NCBI GenBank assembly: GCA_031268615.1
Contig: JAIRWZ010000122.1
Location: forward strand, 1 to 9,131
Origin: Actinomycetes bacterium
Lineage (GTDB): Bacteria; Actinomycetota; Coriobacteriia; WRKU01; WQUG01
Reading direction: 5' to 3'
DNA length: 9,131 nucleotides
Position numbers and translations under genes: made by a program. The notes below the pieces were generated by a model. That model was given only the letters and a program-made list of their open reading frames with translations. It searched no databases and had not been told where the DNA came from. This document shows, one piece after another, positions 6,121-9,131 of this stretch (within the stretch, counting starts at the first letter, position 1; each line of letters begins with the position of its first letter).

Positions 6121-7710
6121 TTAACGCCAGGTGTAGAGCAGGTTGTTACCATAGTGGGTTGACGCACCGGATCCAATAGTTGAATTGCCACTAATGCCAA
6201 CATTACCTGAATACGGATTGATGTTGGCCCAGGCAGCCGAGACGGCCTCAACCTGTGCCGTAGTCCAGGCAGGACTGTGATGTCCACCGCTAATCTTCAG
6301 CGTGTAGTCAGCTACCACTGCCGTTGAAGAATCGGCGAGGGAAGGCTTCACCGCGTCAAAGGCCAGTTGCGTTGACAATGGGTCAATGTTGACGTGGCAC
6401 TTCAAGCAGACGCCGTCACGGATATTACCCGGTGTTGCCGTACCAACCGCACCCGTCACCAATTTGACGTTCGGGTCAACTAGCTTGGTGCGGCTACCGG
6501 CGGCATTCGTCGTCGTGAGGGATGCCTGATTGAAGGCATACATCCAGATGTTGCCGGCAGGAGCCGTTATCGCCGTACGAGTACCTACAGCGCCACCAGC
6601 AGTTCCACCTGTCCACTCATAGACGGTAATGGCACGGTCTGCATGCGGGAAAGCCGTGGAGTTCGTGGCCTTACCAATCAGGTCGTGGCACTGGTCGCAA
6701 CCGGAACCAGTTGGGTTGGTACTCTCGGGCGTATAGCCATCAGAGCCAGTGCCAGCAGGTGTGTCGCCCAACGCATAACCACCGGCATAAGAGCCAACGT
6801 GACAAGGTCCGCAAGCGCCGGTATGATTGGCGTTAAAGCCCGTCGGAACCGAACTGTGGCCAGTCATCAGGGATTGGACAGCTACGGTGCCGGTTGCGGC
6901 ACGTGAGTAGGTCTGACCCCAGACGATGTTGCCAAAGACGGAGTTGACGTGGCATTCTTCCTGACCGCAGACCCAGCCGGTAACCAGAGATTTCTGGGCG
7001 GCATAAAAGCCACGCTGTGCTGCAGCAAAGGTAGAGGGCAAGCCACCGATGGTGCTAGCAGAAGTCGTACCATTCACGAACCAGTTCAGATAAGCTGCGT
7101 TGCCACTTGAGTCGGTGCCGGTAGCACTAACCAAAGCATTGCCACCGTTGGCAGTACGATCCTGCAGTGGCAGTTCGGCATCAGCCAGCTCATCAGAGCT
7201 TGCGCCAAAGAGGAAGTTGTTAAACGCGTGATACTTCGAGCTGCCTCCACCGTGAATGCCACCGCGATGGCAGTTCGAACACGCAGGGCCATAACCGTGG
7301 TCTCCACCGTGAGGACCGGTACCGGTCTCTGCCCACTCTACCAACAAGTTGGCAGGAGTAGCGCCCCAAGTTGTGTGGCACTGCACACAAGCAGCATCGC
7401 CGGCGGTCAGGAACTTGTTATCCACTGTTCCGACAGCCGCTCCGCCTGCCGCGCGGTGAGTCGAGTGACAAACAACGCACTTCGTCGTGGTTGTCGCATA
7501 GCCACCGTGGGGGCTTTGCTGCGCTGACGTAGGAACGCCAGCAGCCGTCATTTGGGCTTTTGCGCCCTTCCAGGACAGATAACCGACTATTTTGGCGCCA
7601 CTAAAGGTAATGGCGTCATTTTCATAACCGGCATATTTCGCACCCGCGATCGCCGTCATAGCAAAAATCAAGACGAGCGCAAGCGCCAGAATAGCAAAAG
7701 ATTTCTTCAT
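6121..7710 (-). CDS. Secreted seven-heme c-type cytochrome (cytochrome B), next to the inversion switch
   Basis: The protein has 529 residues from the ATG at 7710, which has AAAGGAG eight bases upstream and begins a textbook signal peptide (MKKSFAILALAL, cleavage after AGA near residue 24). Heme motifs lie at 78-82, 108-112, 144-148, 248-254 (CGQEECH, a CX4CH motif), 300-304, 338-342 and 435-439. Conserved non-motif His at 68, 85, 134, 153, 285, 356 and about 477 could be the distal ligands, giving seven bis-His hemes. It aligns with cytochrome A along its length, including the mature start KYAGYENDAIT and a C-terminal Y-x-W-R. There is no membrane anchor. An in-frame ATG at 7761, with an even better ribosome site, would add 17 residues before the signal peptide. 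In the present orientation no dedicated promoter faces this gene; only read-through from the recombinase would reach it. Confidence 0.9.
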   Translation of the reverse strand: MKKSFAILALALVLIFAMTAIAGAKYAGYENDAITFSGAKIVGYLSWKGAKAQMTAAGVPTSAQQSPHGGYATTTTKCVVCHSTHRAAGGAAVGTVDNKFLTAGDAACVQCHTTWGATPANLLVEWAETGTGPHGGDHGYGPACSNCHRGGIHGGGSSKYHAFNNFLFGASSDELADAELPLQDRTANGGNALVSATGTDSSGNAAYLNWFVNGTTSASTIGGLPSTFAAAQRGFYAAQKSLVTGWVCGQEECHVNSVFGNIVWGQTYSRAATGTVAVQSLMTGHSSVPTGFNANHTGACGPCHVGSYAGGYALGDTPAGTGSDGYTPESTNPTGSGCDQCHDLIGKATNSTAFPHADRAITVYEWTGGTAGGAVGTRTAITAPAGNIWMYAFNQASLTTTNAAGSRTKLVDPNVKLVTGAVGTATPGNIRDGVCLKCHVNIDPLSTQLAFDAVKPSLADSSTAVVADYTLKISGGHHSPAWTTAQVEAVSAAWANINPYSGNVGISGNSTIGSGASTHYGNNLLYTWR

Positions 7711-7718
7711 GTGTATGT

Positions 7719-7776
7719 CTCCTTTGAAAAAAGCTGTTTTATTAGTTGTGTTCTCTTTCATATGTACACCTCCTTT
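7719..7776 (-). promoter_or_regulatory. Double ribosome-binding site and in-frame upstream ATG of cytochrome B
   Basis: Two complete initiation sites lie in one frame. AAAGGAGG (7769-7776) stands seven bases before ATG 7761, and AAAGGAG (7719-7725) stands eight bases before ATG 7710. The 17 codons between them (MKENTTNKTAFFKGDIH) contain no stop, so initiation upstream gives an extended cytochrome rather than a separate leader peptide. The upstream site and ten of the codons are inside the inverted repeat and recur before the right-hand gene. Confidence 0.75.
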
Positions 7777-7789
7777 CCCGAGATGAATT

Positions 7790-7807
7790 CCAGCGCTTTC
7801 GCGCCGG
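7790..7807 (-). other. GAAA-tetraloop hairpin in the cytochrome B leader
   Basis: CCGGCGC and GCGCTGG pair over seven positions (one G-U) around a GAAA loop, a GNRA-type tetraloop. It lies 14 bases upstream of the Shine-Dalgarno site in the would-be 5' leader. It may stabilise the leader or be part of a structured regulator; no known riboswitch class is recognised. Confidence 0.55.
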
Positions 7808-7821
7808 ACAACCCTTGTGAG

Positions 7822-7848
7822 TACGTCAACTTTGATAAGGTTGACGTA
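7822..7848. other. Left putative recombination core site
   Basis: A 27-bp near-palindrome. Read on the minus strand, the arm TACGTCAACCTT and the arm AAAGTTGACGTA flank the centre ATC, with one mismatch between arms. Inverted binding arms around a short asymmetric spacer are the usual layout of tyrosine-recombinase core sites. If the spacer is the 7-base TTATCAA, it is identical in both copies and oppositely oriented, which predicts inversion rather than excision. Confidence 0.7.
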
Positions 7849-7850
7849 TT

Positions 7851-8882
7851 TCAATTGCCTAACAGTTGGTCCATGGTTTGAGCGCTGATTTCATCACGCT
7901 CTACTATGCTGTGGGTATACAGATTGAGCGTAAGGGCGGCATCGGTATGTCCTAATCTGGCTTGGATAGTTTTGTAATCAACCCCTGCCGCTAAGAGCAG
8001 AGTGGCATGAGTGTGACGTAACCCATGCATGCTGATATGGGAAAAATCCCATTTACTAAAAAAACTACGGAGCCAGGTATCAAAATTTGCATAGTCGCGA
8101 AATGTGCCATTACGGTCCGTAATGACGGGGGTATTGTCATCATGCCGCAATCCTTTTTTCTCAAAGAACGCTTGCTGACTCTGTTGCCAACGCTCTAATT
8201 GATGGCATGCGGCAGCTCCGATGGCTAACGCTCGTTTGCCACTTTTTGTCTTTGGTGGCAGAACAGTTTTTTTCTTTCCGAGGGACTGCAGCACAAAAAT
8301 TCGACAATTCTCGAAGTCAATATGTTTCCACTGTAGACCTAAAATTTCCCCTTTGCGCATTCCGGTGGCCAACGCAAGCTGCACCGCAACAATCCGGCTG
8401 TCCATGTTGGGATGTTCCCGTAAAATGTGGTGAAGTCTGCGAACTTCTTCCAAGTCGAGACAATTTCTGGATTGAGTATCAGGCCTTGGTGACTGAACCT
8501 GATTGCAGGGGTTGGCAAGTAAAAGATTGTCGCTGACAGCCTGTTGCAAAATATGATGAAGCTTGGTATGCAGCATGTTGAGAAAGGTTTTTGAATAGTT
8601 CGGCTTGTCCAGCTGTAAATCCTTAAATGCACTGCGTACTTTCCGGGGGTCCAGACAGTCAAATGTCGTATTCCCAAAATATCGCTTCAAGACGCTAATC
8701 AAAGAAGCGTCCTTTTGGAGGGTCGCCTCAGAGACCGTGGCACAGATTGTCCGTTGATGATGGAAAGCATCGGCGTACTCTGCAAAAGTCATAGTGCTTA
8801 CCAAGGGTGAAACTTGCTTAAAAAAGCCATTGTGAAGGTCTTTCACCAGTCGTAAAATTTCCTCAAGCTCTGTCTGGGGCAT
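7851..8882 (-). CDS. Tyrosine recombinase, probable inversion enzyme of the switch
   Basis: The protein has 343 residues, a normal length for the integrase family. Residues 1-30 may be a partial arm-binding region, about 31-135 the SAM-like core-binding domain (TFAEYADAF to LLANPCNQV), and 140-340 the catalytic domain. The active site is complete: R176 (TGMRKGE), a beta-hairpin Lys (K211 or K213 in PKTKSGKR), H286 and R289 (HGLRH), H312 (LGHTD) and Y322 (LNLYTHS). AAGGA stands seven bases before the ATG. The gene ends exactly where the left inverted repeat begins and reads toward cytochrome B with no terminator between. It is visibly more AT-rich than its neighbours, suggesting transfer. It resembles integrases of Gram-positive mobile elements, but its setting between inverted sites argues for a DNA invertase role. 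Confidence 0.93.
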   Translation of the reverse strand: MPQTELEEILRLVKDLHNGFFKQVSPLVSTMTFAEYADAFHHQRTICATVSEATLQKDASLISVLKRYFGNTTFDCLDPRKVRSAFKDLQLDKPNYSKTFLNMLHTKLHHILQQAVSDNLLLANPCNQVQSPRPDTQSRNCLDLEEVRRLHHILREHPNMDSRIVAVQLALATGMRKGEILGLQWKHIDFENCRIFVLQSLGKKKTVLPPKTKSGKRALAIGAAACHQLERWQQSQQAFFEKKGLRHDDNTPVITDRNGTFRDYANFDTWLRSFFSKWDFSHISMHGLRHTHATLLLAAGVDYKTIQARLGHTDAALTLNLYTHSIVERDEISAQTMDQLLGN

Positions 8883-8962
8883 ACCTAATTCCTTTCGCTC
8901 GGATTGGATTATCCCGGATACTTTGGCCCTCGTACCGCAGACAAATAAAGTACAAAGCCCTC

Positions 8963-8991
8963 TTCCAAAAGAAAGCGAAACCTGCTATACT
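8963..8991 (+). promoter_or_regulatory. Extended -10 promoter inside the invertible segment, facing right
   Basis: TGC-TATACT (8983-8991) is a strong extended -10 element. Seventeen bases upstream lies a weak -35 (TTCCAA, 8963-8968). Transcription would begin near 8998, pass through the right inverted repeat and give a leader of about 104 bases to ATG 9102. No comparable promoter faces left at the other end of the segment. The rest of 8883-9011 must hold the divergent recombinase promoter, but I see no convincing match for it. Confidence 0.75.
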
Positions 8992-9014
8992 AAATCGGTG
9001 TTTAGTTTTGTAAA

Positions 9015-9041
9015 TACGTCAACCTTATCAAGGTTGACGTA
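9015..9041. other. Right putative recombination core site
   Basis: A perfect palindrome around a 3-base centre: arms TACGTCAACCTT (9015-9026) and AAGGTTGACGTA (9030-9041) around ATC. It differs from the left site only at 9032. In RNA the same sequence would form a 12-bp hairpin early in the right-hand leader. Confidence 0.7.
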
Positions 9042-9055
9042 CTCACAAGGGTTGT

Positions 9056-9073
9056 CCGGCGCGAAAGCGCTGG
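9056..9073 (+). other. GAAA-tetraloop hairpin in the right-hand leader
   Basis: Identical to the hairpin at 7790-7807: a seven-pair stem closed by a GAAA loop, between the core site and the Shine-Dalgarno site. Its identity in both leaders is part of the repeat. Confidence 0.55.
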
Positions 9074-9101
9074 AATTCATCTCGGGAAAGGAGGTGTACA
9101 T

Positions 9102-9131
9102 ATGAAAGAGAACACAACTAATAAAACAGCT
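9102..9131 (+). CDS. Start of a right-hand gene sharing the cytochrome B leader, cut by the window edge
   Basis: ATG 9102 follows AAAGGAGG at seven bases and opens ten codons (MKENTTNKTA) identical to the upstream start of cytochrome B. The body is outside the window. By analogy it is probably another secreted multiheme cytochrome or a variant of cytochrome B, but nothing visible proves that. In the present orientation it receives the promoter at 8963-8991. Confidence 0.6.
   Translation, partial: MKENTTNKTA

Larger units (their letters stand above)
7732..7851 (-). repeat. Left inverted repeat of the switch
   Basis: This is the reverse complement of 9012-9131, with 119 of 120 bases identical and no gap; the only difference is 7831 against 9032. 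Going outward it holds the core site, a GAAA-loop hairpin, a near-perfect Shine-Dalgarno site, ATG 7761 and ten codons. The outer end of the homology is not known because the partner copy runs off the window. Its inner end coincides with the stop codon of the recombinase. Confidence 0.95.
7822..9041. mobile_element. Putative invertible DNA segment carrying its own recombinase
   Basis: The segment runs between two oppositely oriented core sites and contains just two things: a tyrosine recombinase gene and an intergenic region with an outward promoter. The flanks on both sides are the leaders of divergent genes. Inversion would leave both flanking reading frames intact and change only which leader receives the promoter. 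This matches the logic of recombinase-driven phase switches. The alternative is a small integrative element with unusually long termini, but no excisionase, cargo or direct-repeat target duplication is seen. Confidence 0.75.
9012..9131 (+). repeat. Right inverted repeat of the switch, continuing past the window
   Basis: This is the mirror copy of 7732-7851 with one substitution in 120 bases. It is still fully matched at the last base of the window, so its true length is greater. It includes the core site, the leader hairpin, the Shine-Dalgarno site and ten codons. Conservation of non-coding and coding parts alike suggests recent duplication or homogenisation by recombination. Confidence 0.95.

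Noticed and set aside
7822..7851. Core palindrome as an intrinsic terminator of the recombinase
   Set aside because: The hairpin is stable, but the following sequence in either direction has no T run.
9012..9104. Cyclic-di-GMP (GEMM) riboswitch, often found before cytochrome genes
   Set aside because: A GNRA-capped stem is present, but the conserved linkers and the second stem with its receptor are not.
8923..9105. Open frame of 60 codons on the plus strand between the recombinase and the right-hand gene
   Set aside because: It runs through the promoter, core palindrome and ribosome site without its own ribosome site, and its composition is not protein-like; chance frame.
1..9131. CRISPR arrays, tRNA or rRNA genes, transposases
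   Set aside because: No regularly spaced repeats, cloverleaf structures, rRNA-like stretches or transposase motifs were seen on either strand.

Overview
The window is an accessory locus for extracellular electron transfer, built around two paralogous secreted seven-heme c-type cytochromes. Strong AAGGAG-type Shine-Dalgarno sites, GTG and TTG starts, a likely leaderless gene, secreted proteins held by a single C-terminal membrane helix, and the absence of any porin or outer-membrane lipoprotein suggest a Gram-positive anaerobe. An actinomycete of the Coriobacteriia type or a Bacillota of the Peptococcia type would fit. This placement is inference; no marker gene is present.

Layout, nearly all on the minus strand. 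(1) 1-795: N-terminal part of a membrane-anchored TPR-like protein, open through the left edge. (2) 919-2544: seven-heme cytochrome A, with its own consensus sigma70 promoter (2597-2625), a terminator (824-852), and a 13-base G homopolymer exactly where its start codon and signal-peptide n-region should be. (3) 2706-5964: a three-gene run of a secreted protein with a C-terminal membrane anchor, a membrane spermidine-synthase-like protein, and a translationally coupled membrane-domain-only relative. (4) 6121-7710: seven-heme cytochrome B, closed by a double hairpin and a strong terminator. (5) 7851-8882: a complete tyrosine recombinase. (6) From 9102 on the plus strand: the first ten codons of another gene whose leader is a copy of cytochrome B's leader.

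The central observation is that the recombinase gene is flanked by inverted repeats of at least 120 bp (7732-7851 and 9012-9131) that differ at one base in the visible part. Each repeat holds a 27-bp near-palindromic site that looks like a tyrosine-recombinase core, then a hairpin, a near-perfect Shine-Dalgarno site, and the first codons of an outward-facing gene. Between the repeats lie only the recombinase and an intergenic region with a strong extended -10 promoter that points out to the right. Recombination between the two sites would invert the recombinase and this promoter, switching transcription from the right-hand gene to cytochrome B. I read this as a self-contained promoter-inversion switch choosing between two cytochrome-type genes.

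Cytochrome A carries what may be a second, independent switch: the G tract could slip and move two upstream start codons in and out of frame. A sequencing or assembly artefact there cannot be excluded. If both are real, the cell varies its surface cytochromes by two unrelated mechanisms in one locus. The three-gene run between the paralogues may serve cytochrome assembly or anchoring, but that rests on position only.
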